A stretch of 64,000 bases of DNA from contig NZ_JAERPS020000003.1 of NCBI RefSeq assembly GCF_016918075.2, positions 248,001-312,000 on the forward strand, written 5' to 3'. The stretch comes from Rheinheimera maricola (lineage in GTDB: Bacteria; Pseudomonadota; Gammaproteobacteria; Enterobacterales; Alteromonadaceae). The position numbers and the translations under genes are program-made. Position 1 is the first letter of the stretch; every line of letters starts with the position of its first letter. The notes under the pieces are model-generated. The model ran no database searches. It saw only the letters and a list, made by a program, of their open reading frames with translations, and was not told where the DNA came from. Of this stretch, positions 35,972-45,075 are shown piece after piece.

Positions 35972-36634
35972 CTAATTTGTATCCAGCTTGGTTACCAGCT
36001 GTTTTATCTCTGCGGCCGCCCCCAGAATATGCTGTTTCAGCAGTTTGCAGGCGGCGTCGGTTTTTTTCTGCCTGACCAGCTGTAATAAATTACTGTGCTC
36101 CGGTTCAGCTTTTTTTACTCCACCAGCCAGCATTAAATGCACACGGATATAACGGTCAGAATTGCTGTTCAGGTTTTGTACCATTTCAAACGTGAGTGGT
36201 CGCTTGGCTGCACGGTATAAGCTCATATGAAAACGACTATTTAGCTCGCTCCAGCTACCTGAGGTATCAGCCGCCTGATAGGCGGTACTCATCTGCTGCA
36301 ATAACAGCTCACTTTGTGCCAGCTCGGCTTCAGTAAGGTTAGGGATCGCCATACGTAGCAACTCGCACTCCAGCAAGGCACGCAGTTCAAATAATTCAGT
36401 AACCTGCTCTGCCGATAGCTTGGTGGCAGTAGCGCCTTTATGCGCTTCAAATTCAACCAGGCCCTCGGCTTCCAGCTGCAGCAGTGCTTCGCGCACTGGA
36501 ATACGGCTCACTTTTAATTCATCGGCCAAAGCCGCCTGACGCAGTGGCTCACCGGCTTTAATAGCACCGGTAAGAATTTTTTCCCGGATCGCTTCCACGA
36601 CCACCTGGGTGCGGGTTTTATATTCAACAACCAT
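35972..36634 (-). CDS. GntR/FCD-family transcriptional regulator
   Basis: A 220-residue regulator. The N-terminal winged helix-turn-helix is clear: REKILTGAIKAGEPLRQAAL, then ADELKVSRIPVREALLQLEA and EGLVEFEAHKGATAT. The C-terminal all-helical FCD ligand domain (about 80-210) carries the usual acidic/His metal-binding set, with FELRALLECELLRMA and SRFHMSLYRAA. FCD regulators typically bind short palindromes containing GT...AC and respond to small organic acids. The ATTGTATACAAT palindromes in the locus are good candidates for its sites, and hydroxyproline or a pathway intermediate for its ligand; this is inference. Divergent from the second M24 peptidase. Confidence 0.9.
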   Translation of the reverse strand: MVVEYKTRTQVVVEAIREKILTGAIKAGEPLRQAALADELKVSRIPVREALLQLEAEGLVEFEAHKGATATKLSAEQVTELFELRALLECELLRMAIPNLTEAELAQSELLLQQMSTAYQAADTSGSWSELNSRFHMSLYRAAKRPLTFEMVQNLNSNSDRYIRVHLMLAGGVKKAEPEHSNLLQLVRQKKTDAACKLLKQHILGAAAEIKQLVTKLDTN

Positions 36635-36658
36635 TACAGTGCCTGCTTTTGCATTAAC

Positions 36659-36670
36659 ATGGTATGCAGT
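36659..36670. promoter_or_regulatory. Degenerate operator-like site before the regulator gene
   Basis: ATGGTATGCAGT matches ATTGTATACAAT at 9 of 12 positions and lies 25 bp upstream of the regulator ATG. It could mediate weak autoregulation; support is low. Confidence 0.3.
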
Positions 36671-36750
36671 ATATCAAATACATTTATTGCTGCAGCAATA
36701 ACTTAGCCATGCGGTATAAACGTCACTTGCGGCAAAGCGCATATTTGGAT

Positions 36751-36762
36751 ATTGTATACAAA
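36751..36762. promoter_or_regulatory. Operator-like palindrome, site 5 (second M24 peptidase)
   Basis: ATTGTATACAAA, 11 of 12 identical to the consensus, with GGAT preceding it. It ends 19 bp before the ATG, so binding there would block initiation. Confidence 0.7.
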
Positions 36763-36781
36763 AATAGCCAAAGGCAAAACC

Positions 36782-37855
36782 ATGCGCTTAAGCAAACTAC
36801 GCCAGATGATGGCCAAGCTGGACTACCAAGCCCTGCTGCTGACTGAACCACTGAATATCCGCTACCTGTCAGGTTTTAGTGGCAGCTCCGCCAGCCTGCT
36901 TATTACCGCAGAGCAGCAATTTTTGCTAACAGATTATCGCTACACAGAGCAGGCGCAGACAGAATGCGCCAGTTTTACTATTATCTGCCGCGACCGCTCG
37001 GCGCAAAGCCTTGGTCAATGCATTGCGCAGCTGTTAGCGCCACTGCCTATCAATCGATTACAGCTGGAATATGCCCATCTGAGTGTCGAGCTATATCGGC
37101 AATTACAGCATGAGTTACCGCTTACGTTAAGCCCGGCCGCTAATCTGACCGAGCAATTACGTGCCTGCAAAGACCCACAGGAGCTAAAGTGCCTGTGCCA
37201 GGCAGCGAGCATTGCCGACAACGCCCTCGCCTGGTTACTGCCGCAACTACAGCTGGGCATGACGGAGCGCGAAGCCGCAGACTTACTACAACACAAAATT
37301 TATGCGTTGGGCGCAGATGAACTGGCTTTCCCTACCATACTGCTGTCTGGTGCACGTAGCGCCTTACCCCATGGCAAACCCGGTCAGCGCCGCTTCGAGC
37401 GCGGCGATTGGATCCTGCTGGATTTTGGCGCCCGCGTTGAAGGCTATCGCTCTGATATGACCCGCACTGTGGTGCTGGGTCAGGCCAGTGCTGAACAGCA
37501 GCAATTTTATCAAACTGTATTTAACGCCCAGCAGGCAGCGCTGGCGGCGGTAAAGCCCGGTATCACTGGCCATCAATTAGATCAGATAGCGCAGCAGGTA
37601 CTTAGCGCCTCACCTTATGCGGCTTATGTTGGTGAAGGTTTAGGCCACGGCGTTGGCCTGGCGCTGCACGAATATCCGTTAATGCGCCGCGGCTGTGATG
37701 TGGTATTGCAGCCGGGTATGGTAATAACCATTGAACCTGGCTTGTATAAACCCGGTTTTGGCGGCGTGCGGATTGAAGATGATATTGTGTTAACCCATGA
37801 TGGCTACGAGTTACTAACTCACAGCCCAAGGCAACTGCAACAACTACCAACCTGA
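36782..37855 (+). CDS. M24 metallopeptidase (X-Pro aminopeptidase type)
   Basis: A 357-residue enzyme with a creatinase-like N-terminal domain (RYLSGFSGSSASLLI, LLTDYRYTEQA) and a pita-bread domain with all five metal ligands: Asp in ILLDFGARVEG, Asp in YRSDMTRTVVLG, His in EGLGHGVGLALHEYP, Glu in VITIEPGLY and Glu in GVRIEDDIVL. It is closer to bacterial X-Pro aminopeptidases of the Bacillus YqhT/PepP-short kind than is the other M24 enzyme in the locus. I chose the ATG at 36782; an upstream TTG would start inside the operator. Likely cytoplasmic, finishing Pro/Hyp peptide breakdown. Confidence 0.9.
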   Translation: MRLSKLRQMMAKLDYQALLLTEPLNIRYLSGFSGSSASLLITAEQQFLLTDYRYTEQAQTECASFTIICRDRSAQSLGQCIAQLLAPLPINRLQLEYAHLSVELYRQLQHELPLTLSPAANLTEQLRACKDPQELKCLCQAASIADNALAWLLPQLQLGMTEREAADLLQHKIYALGADELAFPTILLSGARSALPHGKPGQRRFERGDWILLDFGARVEGYRSDMTRTVVLGQASAEQQQFYQTVFNAQQAALAAVKPGITGHQLDQIAQQVLSASPYAAYVGEGLGHGVGLALHEYPLMRRGCDVVLQPGMVITIEPGLYKPGFGGVRIEDDIVLTHDGYELLTHSPRQLQQLPT

Positions 37856-38080
37856 ATTGCATTGACTATACAAGTTGAGCATTTTTCATACCGTAACTAA
37901 CTAAAGCCAGACACTAACAGCAAAATTAATTTTTCAGACAAACAGCACAGATTAACAACAATTATAACAAATTCAATTACTTAACAATTTTACGCACTTG
38001 AATGCCAGCTAAATTTACACTTGCAGTTTAAACACGCAACGATTAAGTTGTATAACATCTTAATAAGCAAGAATTGCGAA
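37856..38080. other. AT-rich his operon upstream region
   Basis: About 225 bp with no gene, rich in A+T, leading to the his leader peptide. It must hold the his promoter; TATAAC near 38051 is a possible -10 box but no well-spaced -35 was found. Confidence 0.5.
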
Positions 38081-38119
38081 ATGAAAACTGGCACTGTACT
38101 ACACCATCATAGCGACTAG
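38081..38119 (+). CDS. hisL: his operon leader peptide
   Basis: A 12-codon frame reading MKTGTVLHHHSD and stop, with three consecutive His codons (CAC CAT CAT), placed before a terminator and hisG. Ribosome stalling at the His codons when charged tRNA-His is short would favour an antiterminator. It is shorter than the seven-His leader of E. coli, so three codons would have to suffice for sensing. Too short for routine gene calling. Confidence 0.82.
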   Translation: MKTGTVLHHHSD

Positions 38120-38203
38120 CCGTCCGGAATTTTCGGAGGGCTGTTTTCTGGCGCTCCGGTGGTACAGCAACAAAAACCCCGAGCCCAGGCCCGGGGTTTT
38201 TGT
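38120..38203 (+). promoter_or_regulatory. his attenuator
   Basis: After the leader stop, TCCG (38123-38126) can pair with CGGA (38134-38137), while CGGAG (38134-38138) can instead pair with CTCCG (38154-38158): two mutually exclusive stems. The last element is the terminator hairpin CCCCG (38177-38181) / CGGGG (38192-38196), extended by AAAAA/TTTTT, ending in a T run. Together with the His-codon leader this is a classical transcription attenuator. Confidence 0.8.
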
Positions 38204-38245
38204 TTATTCGCATTACACATTTTAATTATCGTCACGGAGACTATT

Positions 38246-39154
38246 ATGAGTCCGGCAACAGAATCTAAACGCTTACGTATCGCCATGCAGAAATCCGGCC
38301 GTTTATCGGTCGACTCCCAAGCCCTGTTCGCCAGCTGCGGCCTAAAAATCAACTTGCGCGAGCAGCGCCTTATCGCCCATGTCGAGAATATGGATATTGA
38401 CATTTTGCGCGTGCGTGATGACGACATACCGGGCTTGGTGATGGATGGCGTCTGTGATTTGGGCATCGTTGGTGAAAACGTGCTGGAAGAAGAATCACTG
38501 CAGCGCAAGCTGGACAACGACAGCTTTGATTACACGGTATTAAAACGGCTGGACTTTGGCGGCTGCCGCTTGTCGATTGCCGTACCGCAGGAAGAGGACT
38601 ACAGCGGTATTGCCTCGCTGGACGGCAAAACCATTGCCACCACCTACCCGCGCTTGCTGGCGCGTTATTTAAAAGAGCAAGGTGTCAGTGCCCGTATTGT
38701 TAATTTAAAAGGCTCGGTTGAAGTAGCGCCCCGTGCCGGCCTGGCCGATGCGATCTGTGATTTAGTCTCTACCGGCGCAACTTTAGAAGCCAATGGCTTA
38801 AAAGAAGTTGATGTAATATACCGCAGCAAAGCGGTACTTATTCAGCGCAAAGGCTTAAGCGATGAGCGCCAGCTTAAGCTGATTAATAAGCTGATGCCGC
38901 GCATTAATGGCGTGATGCAAGCCAATGAAAGCAAATACATTATGCTGCACGCACCACGCGCCCGCTTAGATGAAGTGATTGCACTGCTGCCGGGCGCTGA
39001 AAACCCCACCATGCTGCCGTTGGCCGGGAATAATGACATGGTGGCCATTCACGTGGTCAGCAGTGAAACGCTGTTTTGGGAAACCATGGAGCAATTAAAA
39101 GCCCTGGGCGCCAGCTCAATTTTGGTACTGCCAATTGAAAAGATGATGGAGTAG
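38246..39154 (+). CDS. hisG: ATP phosphoribosyltransferase HisG
   Basis: A 302-residue long-form HisG catalysing the first step of histidine synthesis, joining ATP and PRPP. It is very close to E. coli His[53 protein letters not shown] (PRPP loop), and the C-terminal ACT-like regulatory domain ending [17 protein letters not shown], which mediates histidine feedback. The ATG at 38246 (preceded by CGGAGA) matches the family; a frame extending upstream to 38159 runs through the attenuator and is not real. Confidence 0.97.
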   Translation: MSPATESKRLRIAMQKSGRLSVDSQALFASCGLKINLREQRLIAHVENMDIDILRVRDDDIPGLVMDGVCDLGIVGENVLEEESLQRKLDNDSFDYTVLKRLDFGGCRLSIAVPQEEDYSGIASLDGKTIATTYPRLLARYLKEQGVSARIVNLKGSVEVAPRAGLADAICDLVSTGATLEANGLKEVDVIYRSKAVLIQRKGLSDERQLKLINKLMPRINGVMQANESKYIMLHAPRARLDEVIALLPGAENPTMLPLAGNNDMVAIHVVSSETLFWETMEQLKALGASSILVLPIEKMME

Positions 39155-39156
39155 CT

Positions 39157-40473
39157 ATGAGCCGGGTATTTGATTGGTCGCAGTTATCCGCCACTGAGCA
39201 ACAAGCGGCATTGGCGCGGCCTGAGCTTGCCGACTCTGCCGTTTTAGGTGAGCAAGTACGGGCCATTATTAATACTGTGCGTCAGCAAGGCGATGCAGCC
39301 CTTGTTGCTTTTAGTAAGCAGTTTGATGGCTTAACAGCTAACCCACTGCGTTTAAGTGTGCAGACTAAAATGGCACAGTTAAATAAGCTTTTGCCCGAAC
39401 GTAAAGCCGCCATTGAGTTGGCGTATGACAATATCCGTAAATTCCATGCTGCCCAGTTACCACGCGATATCGAAGTGGAAACCAGCGCCGGTGTTATGTG
39501 CCAGCTAAAAAGTCGCGCCATTGCCGCAGTAGGCTTGTATATCCCGGGCGGCAGTGCGCCTTTGCCGTCCACCGTGCTGATGCTGGGCGTACCAGCGCAG
39601 TTAGCCGGTTGCGAGCGTATTGTGTTGGTTACGCCGCCGGGTAAACCGGAAGCCGGTGATATTGCAGCAGAAATTCTGTACGCAGCAGAGCTGTGTGGTA
39701 TTAACGAGATTTACACCATCGGCGGAGCACAGGCTATTGCTGCGCTGGCCTATGGCACGCAAACTATTGCCAAAGTGGATAAAATATTTGGCCCCGGCAA
39801 CCGCTATGTCACCGAAGCCAAACAGCAGGTGAGCCAGGATGCCAAGGGCGCGCAAATTGATATGCCGGCTGGGCCGTCTGAAGTACTGGTGCTGGCAGAT
39901 AACAGCGCCAACCCGGCGTTTGTTGCCGCAGACTTGTTATCGCAAGCCGAGCACGGCCCCGACTCTCAGGTCATTTTAGTCAGCGACAGCGCAGCGTTAA
40001 TAGACGCCGTGCAGGCTGAGGTCGTCAGCCAATTAGCCCGGTTACCCCGTAAAGACATCGCCTCGGCCGCACTGAGCCACAGCCGTTATATTTTAACCGC
40101 CGATTTAGCCCAGGCGGTAGCGGTAACCAATGCCTATGCACCAGAGCACTTAATTGTGCAAACTGCTGTAGATGATGAGCTTACTGAGCAATTTAACAGT
40201 GCAGCCAGTATCTTTGTCGGTAAATGGACGCCGGAGTCGGCCGGCGATTACGCCAGCGGCACAAACCATGTGTTACCGACTTATGGCTACAGCAAAACCG
40301 TGTCGAGTTTGTCACTGGCCGATTTTTACCGCCGCTTCACGGTGCAAAAATTAACGGCGCAAGGCATGCGCAATATTGGCCCGGCCATCGTCACGCTGGC
40401 TGAAGCGGAAAGCTTAGATGCGCACGCCAATGCAGTGCGCTTGCGTCTGGCTGAACTGAATAATAGCAATTAG
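39157..40473 (+). CDS. hisD: Histidinol dehydrogenase HisD
   Basis: A 438-residue zinc enzyme that oxidises histidinol twice to histidine, the last step of the pathway. Signature stretches include VGLYIPGGSAPLPSTVLML, IGGAQAIAALAYGT, KIFGPGNRYVTEAK and DMPAGPSEVLVLAD, with metal and catalytic residues in LLSQAEHGPDSQ and NAYAPEHLI. Start 2 nt after hisG, so translation is likely coupled. Confidence 0.97.
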   Translation: MSRVFDWSQLSATEQQAALARPELADSAVLGEQVRAIINTVRQQGDAALVAFSKQFDGLTANPLRLSVQTKMAQLNKLLPERKAAIELAYDNIRKFHAAQLPRDIEVETSAGVMCQLKSRAIAAVGLYIPGGSAPLPSTVLMLGVPAQLAGCERIVLVTPPGKPEAGDIAAEILYAAELCGINEIYTIGGAQAIAALAYGTQTIAKVDKIFGPGNRYVTEAKQQVSQDAKGAQIDMPAGPSEVLVLADNSANPAFVAADLLSQAEHGPDSQVILVSDSAALIDAVQAEVVSQLARLPRKDIASAALSHSRYILTADLAQAVAVTNAYAPEHLIVQTAVDDELTEQFNSAASIFVGKWTPESAGDYASGTNHVLPTYGYSKTVSSLSLADFYRRFTVQKLTAQGMRNIGPAIVTLAEAESLDAHANAVRLRLAELNNSN

Positions 40474-40485
40474 GGTTGAATAAAC

Positions 40486-41586
40486 ATGTCTGATAAAAAT
40501 CCTACTGGCGTAGCTAACTTAGCCAGACAAATCGTCAAAGATCTGGTGCCTTACGCATCAGCACGCAGCAGCATGAGTGGCGGCGCGGTGTGGCTTAACG
40601 CCAATGAAAACGCGCTGGCACCAAGCTATCAATTAGACGGCACTTTTAACCGCTATCCGTCCTGCCAACCTAAGGCGGTAATTAATGGCTATGCCGCCTA
40701 TGCAGGTGTAAACCCGGAGCAGGTGCTGGTCAGCCGCGGCGCCGATGAAGGCATTGAGCTTTTGATCCGCAGCTTTTGTGAGCCTAAGCAAGACAGCATT
40801 ACTATTTGCCCGCCGACTTACGGCATGTATGCGATTAGCGCTGAAAGTAACCAAACCCTAGTGAATAAAGTGCTGTTAATTAACAATGAGCAGCTGGATT
40901 TGGCCGGCATTTTTGCTACTAATCCAAAACTGGTGTTTATTTGCAGCCCGAATAACCCGACCGGTGATTTGATCCCGCGTGAGCAAATTATCGCTGTGCT
41001 TGAGCACTTTGCCGCTAAAGCATTAGTAGTAGTGGACGAAGCCTATATCGAGTTTGCGCCCCAGGCATCGGTAGTAGACTTACTGAGCCACTATCCACAT
41101 TTAGTTATCCTGCGAACCCTGTCTAAAGCCTTTGGCCTCGCCGGTTTACGCTGTGGCTTTACGCTGGCCTCAGTCGATGTGATTAACGCACTGAAAAAAA
41201 TGATAGCGCCCTACCCGATTGCCGAGCCGGTGGCGCAAATTGCTGCCCAGGCGTTATCTAACGCAGGCATAGCGCAAATGCAGCAAAGCGTGGCGACAAT
41301 TAATCAGCTACGCGATGACTTTATCAGCTTTGCCAAAAGCCAAAGCGGCATTAACAAAGTCTGGCCCAGCAACGCCAACTATGTGCTGCTGCAGGTAGAC
41401 AACGCCGCCGACTGCGTCAGCGCGCTAATTAACGCCGATATTTTAATCCGCAATCAGTCCAGCCAGCTGGGTTTATCGCAAGTGGTGCGGGTGTCGGTTG
41501 GCACCGCAGATGAAATGCAACGCTTACAGCAGGCGATGCAGCAATATTTTTTAAATAACGAAGCAACTAAGAGAGCACGCGCATGA
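40486..41586 (+). CDS. hisC: Histidinol-phosphate aminotransferase HisC
   Basis: A 366-residue class I/II PLP aminotransferase. The [12 protein letters not shown] start, [15 protein letters not shown], the [16 protein letters not shown] motif and the PLP-lysine motif [15 protein letters not shown] are all present. It transfers an amino group from glutamate to imidazole-acetol phosphate. Twelve nt after hisD; its stop overlaps the hisB start (ATGA). Confidence 0.96.
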   Translation: MSDKNPTGVANLARQIVKDLVPYASARSSMSGGAVWLNANENALAPSYQLDGTFNRYPSCQPKAVINGYAAYAGVNPEQVLVSRGADEGIELLIRSFCEPKQDSITICPPTYGMYAISAESNQTLVNKVLLINNEQLDLAGIFATNPKLVFICSPNNPTGDLIPREQIIAVLEHFAAKALVVVDEAYIEFAPQASVVDLLSHYPHLVILRTLSKAFGLAGLRCGFTLASVDVINALKKMIAPYPIAEPVAQIAAQALSNAGIAQMQQSVATINQLRDDFISFAKSQSGINKVWPSNANYVLLQVDNAADCVSALINADILIRNQSSQLGLSQVVRVSVGTADEMQRLQQAMQQYFLNNEATKRARA

Positions 41587-42653
41587 GTGGCCAGCCTATT
41601 TTATTTATCGACCGCGACGGCACCATGGTAGAAGAGCCGCCAATTGACAAGCAGCTGGATAGCCTGGAAAAGCTGGCTTATGAGCCGGGCTTAGTGCCGG
41701 CCTTATTAAAGCTACAAGCTGCCGGCTACCGTTTAGTGATGGTAACCAATCAGGATGGTTTAGGTACTAGTAGCTTCCCGCGCGATACCTTTGATGCACC
41801 GCAGAACAAAATGATGCAGCTGTTGACCTCGCAAGGCATTAACTTTGATGACGTATTGATTTGCCCGCACTTTGACAGTGACAACTGCAGTTGCCGCAAG
41901 CCGAAACTTGGCTTGGTAAAAGACTATCTGCAACAGGGTAAAATCGACTTTACCAATTCTTACGTGATTGGCGACAGGTTAACTGATGTGCAGCTAGCCG
42001 AGAATATGGGGCTGCCGGCATTTCAATATAACCGCGACACGCTGGGCTGGCAGGATATTACCAAGCAGCTGCTAAGCCGCGGCCGCAAAGCCACCGTGCG
42101 CCGTACCACCCGTGAAACTGACATTGAGATCAGCGTTGATCTGGATAACAGCGGCAATAACTTTTTTGGCACCGGTGTGGGCTTTTTTGACCACATGCTG
42201 GAGCAAATTGCCACCCACGGCGGCTTTTCACTGCAGGTAAAAGTTACCGGCGATTATCACATTGACGATCACCACAGTGTTGAAGACACCGCACTGGCGC
42301 TGGGCCAGGCATTAAAGCAGGCACTGGGCAACAAACGTGGCATTAACCGTTTTGGTTTTGTGTTGCCGATGGATGAATGCCGCGCCGAGTGTGTACTGGA
42401 TTTATCCGGCCGGCCGTTATTTGTGTTTAACGGCGAGCTGGGCGACGGCGCTGTAGGTGGTTTAACCCTGGAAATGGTGCCGCACTTTTTCCGCTCGTTA
42501 AGCGATGCCATGCTGATGTCACTGCACTTAAGCATTACCGAAGGCAATAAGCACCACAAGGTAGAGGGCCTGTTTAAAGCCTTTGGCCGTGCGCTGCGCC
42601 AGGCGATTACCGTATCGGGCGAGGCGCTGCCAAGCTCAAAAGGAGTACTTTAA
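41583..42653 (+). CDS. hisB: Bifunctional histidinol-phosphatase / imidazoleglycerol-phosphate dehydratase HisB
   Basis: A 356-residue fusion. The N-terminal HAD phosphatase (about 1-165) has the nucleophile motif [14 protein letters not shown] and a zinc-binding [17 protein letters not shown] loop. The C-terminal dehydratase (about 170-356) has the metal-binding repeats [29 protein letters not shown] and [18 protein letters not shown]. This fused form is usual in gammaproteobacteria. It catalyses steps 7 and 9 of the pathway. Confidence 0.97.
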   Translation: MSGQPILFIDRDGTMVEEPPIDKQLDSLEKLAYEPGLVPALLKLQAAGYRLVMVTNQDGLGTSSFPRDTFDAPQNKMMQLLTSQGINFDDVLICPHFDSDNCSCRKPKLGLVKDYLQQGKIDFTNSYVIGDRLTDVQLAENMGLPAFQYNRDTLGWQDITKQLLSRGRKATVRRTTRETDIEISVDLDNSGNNFFGTGVGFFDHMLEQIATHGGFSLQVKVTGDYHIDDHHSVEDTALALGQALKQALGNKRGINRFGFVLPMDECRAECVLDLSGRPLFVFNGELGDGAVGGLTLEMVPHFFRSLSDAMLMSLHLSITEGNKHHKVEGLFKAFGRALRQAITVSGEALPSSKGVL

Positions 42654-43246
42654 TGCAACTGGTCATTGTTGATACCGGCTGCGCCAATATCAGCTCGGTG
42701 TATTTTGCCTTTAAACGCTTAGGTATTGAGGCCACGATTAGCCGTGATGCCAAAGTGATTAAAGCCGCCGACAAAGTGCTGCTGCCGGGCGTGGGTACTG
42801 CGCACAATGCCATGGCCAAGCTTGAGCAAGCAGAGCTGATTGACACCCTGCAAGGCTTGCAGCAACCGCTATTAGGCATCTGCTTAGGTATGCAAATGCT
42901 CACCAGCCACAGCATGGAAGGCGATGTTGGCTGTTTAAACCTTATTCCGGGCGAAGTACTGCCAATGCAAAGCGCTGGCCTGCGTTTACCACATATGGGC
43001 TGGAACACATTGCACAGCATCAGTGAACACCCGTTAATGCGCGGTTTTTCTGTCACAGACTATGTGTATTTTGTCCACAGCTTTGCTGTTGCAGCGGGAG
43101 CGCACGCACTGGCGCAATGTCACTACGGCAGCGATTTTGCCGCGGTTATTGGTAAAGATAATGTCGCCGGCGCACAGTTTCACCCTGAGCGCTCGGGTAA
43201 AACCGGCGCGCGTTTATTGCAAAACTTTCTGGAGTGGCAGCTATGA
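42653..43246 (+). CDS. hisH: Imidazole glycerol phosphate synthase glutaminase subunit HisH
   Basis: A 197-residue class I glutamine amidotransferase that feeds ammonia to HisF. The catalytic Cys is in [15 protein letters not shown] and the His/Glu in [30 protein letters not shown] is the oxyanion region. The ATG overlaps the hisB stop by one base (TAATG). Confidence 0.96.
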   Translation: MQLVIVDTGCANISSVYFAFKRLGIEATISRDAKVIKAADKVLLPGVGTAHNAMAKLEQAELIDTLQGLQQPLLGICLGMQMLTSHSMEGDVGCLNLIPGEVLPMQSAGLRLPHMGWNTLHSISEHPLMRGFSVTDYVYFVHSFAVAAGAHALAQCHYGSDFAAVIGKDNVAGAQFHPERSGKTGARLLQNFLEWQL

Positions 43247-43980
43247 TTATCCCCGCCATTGATTTAATTGACGGCACTGTGGTGCGACTGTATCAGGGCC
43301 GTTACGACAACACTACCGAATACGATTTCAGCCCGCTTGGCCTGCGTAATCAGTACGCCGGTGCAGGTGCCGACTGGCTGCATATTGTCGATTTGTCCGG
43401 CGCCAAAGATGCCACTAAACGCCAGTTAACATTACTAACTGAGCTGATGAGCGCGGCACCGCTGCATATTCAGGTTGGCGGCGGTGTGCGCTCTGAGCAA
43501 GATGTAAAAGACTTACTCGACGCCGGTGCTGGCCGTGTGGTTATTGGCAGTTTAGCCATTCGCCAACGCGAACTGGTGCAAGGCTGGGTGCGCAAATACG
43601 GCGGCGAGCAAATCGTGTTGGCGCTGGATGTAGCCATAAACGACAATGGCGAGAAAACCCTGCCCTCGCATGGCTGGATTGAGCAATCCAATATTACCCT
43701 GGAGCAGGTGCTGGATGGCTATATCGCCGCCGGCGCTCAGCATGTGTTATGTACCGACATCAGTAAAGACGGCACCTTAACTGGCTCTAATGTGCAGCTG
43801 TATAAAGAGCTGGCAGCAAACTACCCGCAAATTCAGTGGCAGGCCTCTGGCGGCATTGGCAAGCTGGACGATATTCGCGCCTTAATTGGCAGCGGCGTCG
43901 CCGGGGTCATTCTGGGTCGCTCCTTGCTTGAAGGTAAATTTACGCTGGAGGAGGCCATAGCATGCTGGCAAAACGGTTAA
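43243..43980 (+). CDS. hisA: Phosphoribosylformimino-AICAR-P isomerase HisA
   Basis: A 245-residue beta/alpha barrel isomerase. It begins [21 protein letters not shown] with the catalytic Asp, and [29 protein letters not shown] is the first phosphate-binding site; [19 protein letters not shown] carries the second catalytic Asp. The ATG at 43243 overlaps the hisH stop (ATGA), preferred to a GTG three codons upstream. It overlaps hisF by 19 nt. Confidence 0.97.
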   Translation: MIIPAIDLIDGTVVRLYQGRYDNTTEYDFSPLGLRNQYAGAGADWLHIVDLSGAKDATKRQLTLLTELMSAAPLHIQVGGGVRSEQDVKDLLDAGAGRVVIGSLAIRQRELVQGWVRKYGGEQIVLALDVAINDNGEKTLPSHGWIEQSNITLEQVLDGYIAAGAQHVLCTDISKDGTLTGSNVQLYKELAANYPQIQWQASGGIGKLDDIRALIGSGVAGVILGRSLLEGKFTLEEAIACWQNG

Positions 43981-44735
43981 TTCCCTGCCTGGATGTACGC
44001 GATGGCAAAGTGGTTAAAGGCGTACAATTTCGTAACCATGAGATTATCGGTGATATAGTACCGCTGGCGCAGCGCTATGCTGAGGCTGGCGCTGACGAAC
44101 TGGTGTTTTATGATATTACCGCCTCCAGCGATGGTCGCGTAGTGGATAAAAGCTGGGTTAAACGCATTGCCGAAGTGATCGATATTCCGTTTTGCGTCGC
44201 CGGTGGCATAAAAACCGTAGCCGATGCTGGTAAAATTTTGGAGATGGGCGCTGATAAAATTTCAGTCAACAGCCCTGCGCTATCAAGACCAGAGCTGATC
44301 AACGAGCTGAATCATAATTTTGGCCAGCAATGTGTAGTTATTGGCATAGACAGTTTTTTTGATGTCGCCTCAGGCCAGTATCAGGTATACCAGTTTACCG
44401 GCGATGAAAGCTGCACAAAAAAAACCCAATGGCTTACCCGTGATTGGGTAGCAGAAGTGCTAAGCCGTGGCGCCGGTGAAATTGTGCTTAACTGCATGAA
44501 TCAGGATGGCGTGCGCCAGGGTTATGATATCGCGCAGCTAAAAAGCATCCGCGATATTTGTACTGTGCCGTTAATCGCCAGCGGCGGCGCCGGCACTATG
44601 CAACATTTTAGCGATGTGTTTAACCAAGCCGATGTGGATGGCGCCCTTGCTGCCAGTGTGTTTCACAAAGGCATTATTGAAATAGCGGCGCTTAAAGCCA
44701 AGCTGATTGCCGATGGCATCAGCATCCGGCCGTAA
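43962..44735 (+). CDS. hisF: Imidazole glycerol phosphate synthase cyclase subunit HisF
   Basis: A 257-residue beta/alpha barrel. [20 protein letters not shown] has the catalytic Asp, [19 protein letters not shown] and [10 protein letters not shown] the phosphate-binding site, and [18 protein letters not shown] the second catalytic Asp. It uses ammonia from HisH to make imidazoleglycerol phosphate and AICAR. In most relatives hisI follows at once; here 383 bp of repeat sequence intervene. Confidence 0.97.
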   Translation: MLAKRLIPCLDVRDGKVVKGVQFRNHEIIGDIVPLAQRYAEAGADELVFYDITASSDGRVVDKSWVKRIAEVIDIPFCVAGGIKTVADAGKILEMGADKISVNSPALSRPELINELNHNFGQQCVVIGIDSFFDVASGQYQVYQFTGDESCTKKTQWLTRDWVAEVLSRGAGEIVLNCMNQDGVRQGYDIAQLKSIRDICTVPLIASGGAGTMQHFSDVFNQADVDGALAASVFHKGIIEIAALKAKLIADGISIRP

Positions 44736-44789
44736 AAGCAGAAACGGAGATTCGAACACGCAATCGCTGCGTACATTTTTGCTGTGACA

Positions 44790-44842
44790 CGCCGTAAACC
44801 CATCCATGGGGGCTCGATTTATGAATTTCATCAATGAAATTC
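44790..44842 (-). repeat. Hairpin repeat, copy 1 (variable-stem family)
   Basis: On the minus strand: hairpin GAATTTCA-TTGA-TGAAATTC (44823-44842), then 7 nt, then the 26-nt core beginning GAGCCCCCATGG and ending TTTACGGCG (44790-44815). The core matches copy 3 at 24 of 26 positions. Confidence 0.7.
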
Positions 44843-44843
44843 A

Positions 44844-44890
44844 CCCCATGGGGCCAGCGAAGCTGTTCAAATTCGTTCCTGACGAATTTG
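44844..44890 (-). repeat. Hairpin repeat, partial tandem copy
   Basis: On the minus strand: perfect 9-bp hairpin CAAATTCGT-CAGGA-ACGAATTTG (44868-44890), 12 nt, then a truncated core GGCCCCATGGGG (44844-44855), running directly into copy 1. The hairpin loop again contains GGA. Confidence 0.55.
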
Positions 44891-44980
44891 TCAGCATCCA
44901 TGGCCTCCAACGGTCGCTGAAAAAGGTACATCCGCACTTGCTCTGCTTGTGCCAACCGTCAAGCATATGTCTCAAGCGAC

Positions 44981-45075
44981 GAGGTTTAACTGCTAAACAG
45001 AGCGTCTGTGGCAAGGATGCCACAGAGGAGCCTACAGGGAGGTATTTACGGCGTCTCTGTGTGCAGCTAAACCTC
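44981..45075 (+). repeat. Hairpin repeat, copy 2 with terminal inverted repeats
   Basis: Outer arms GAGGTTTAACTGC (44981-44993) and GCAGCTAAACCTC (45063-45075), one mismatch. Inner hairpin CTGTGGCA-AGGA-TGCCACAG (45006-45025), then the core at 45028-45053, beginning GAGCCTACAGGG and ending TTTACGGCG, 20 of 26 identical to copy 1. Confidence 0.7.

Noticed and set aside
37866..37877. TGACTATACAAG after the second M24 peptidase gene looks like a half operator.
   Set aside because: It lies downstream of a gene end, far from any start, and has only a half-site match.
38159..38245. Upstream extension of hisG by 29 codons.
   Set aside because: It would translate the attenuator terminator; the ATG at 38246 matches known HisG proteins.
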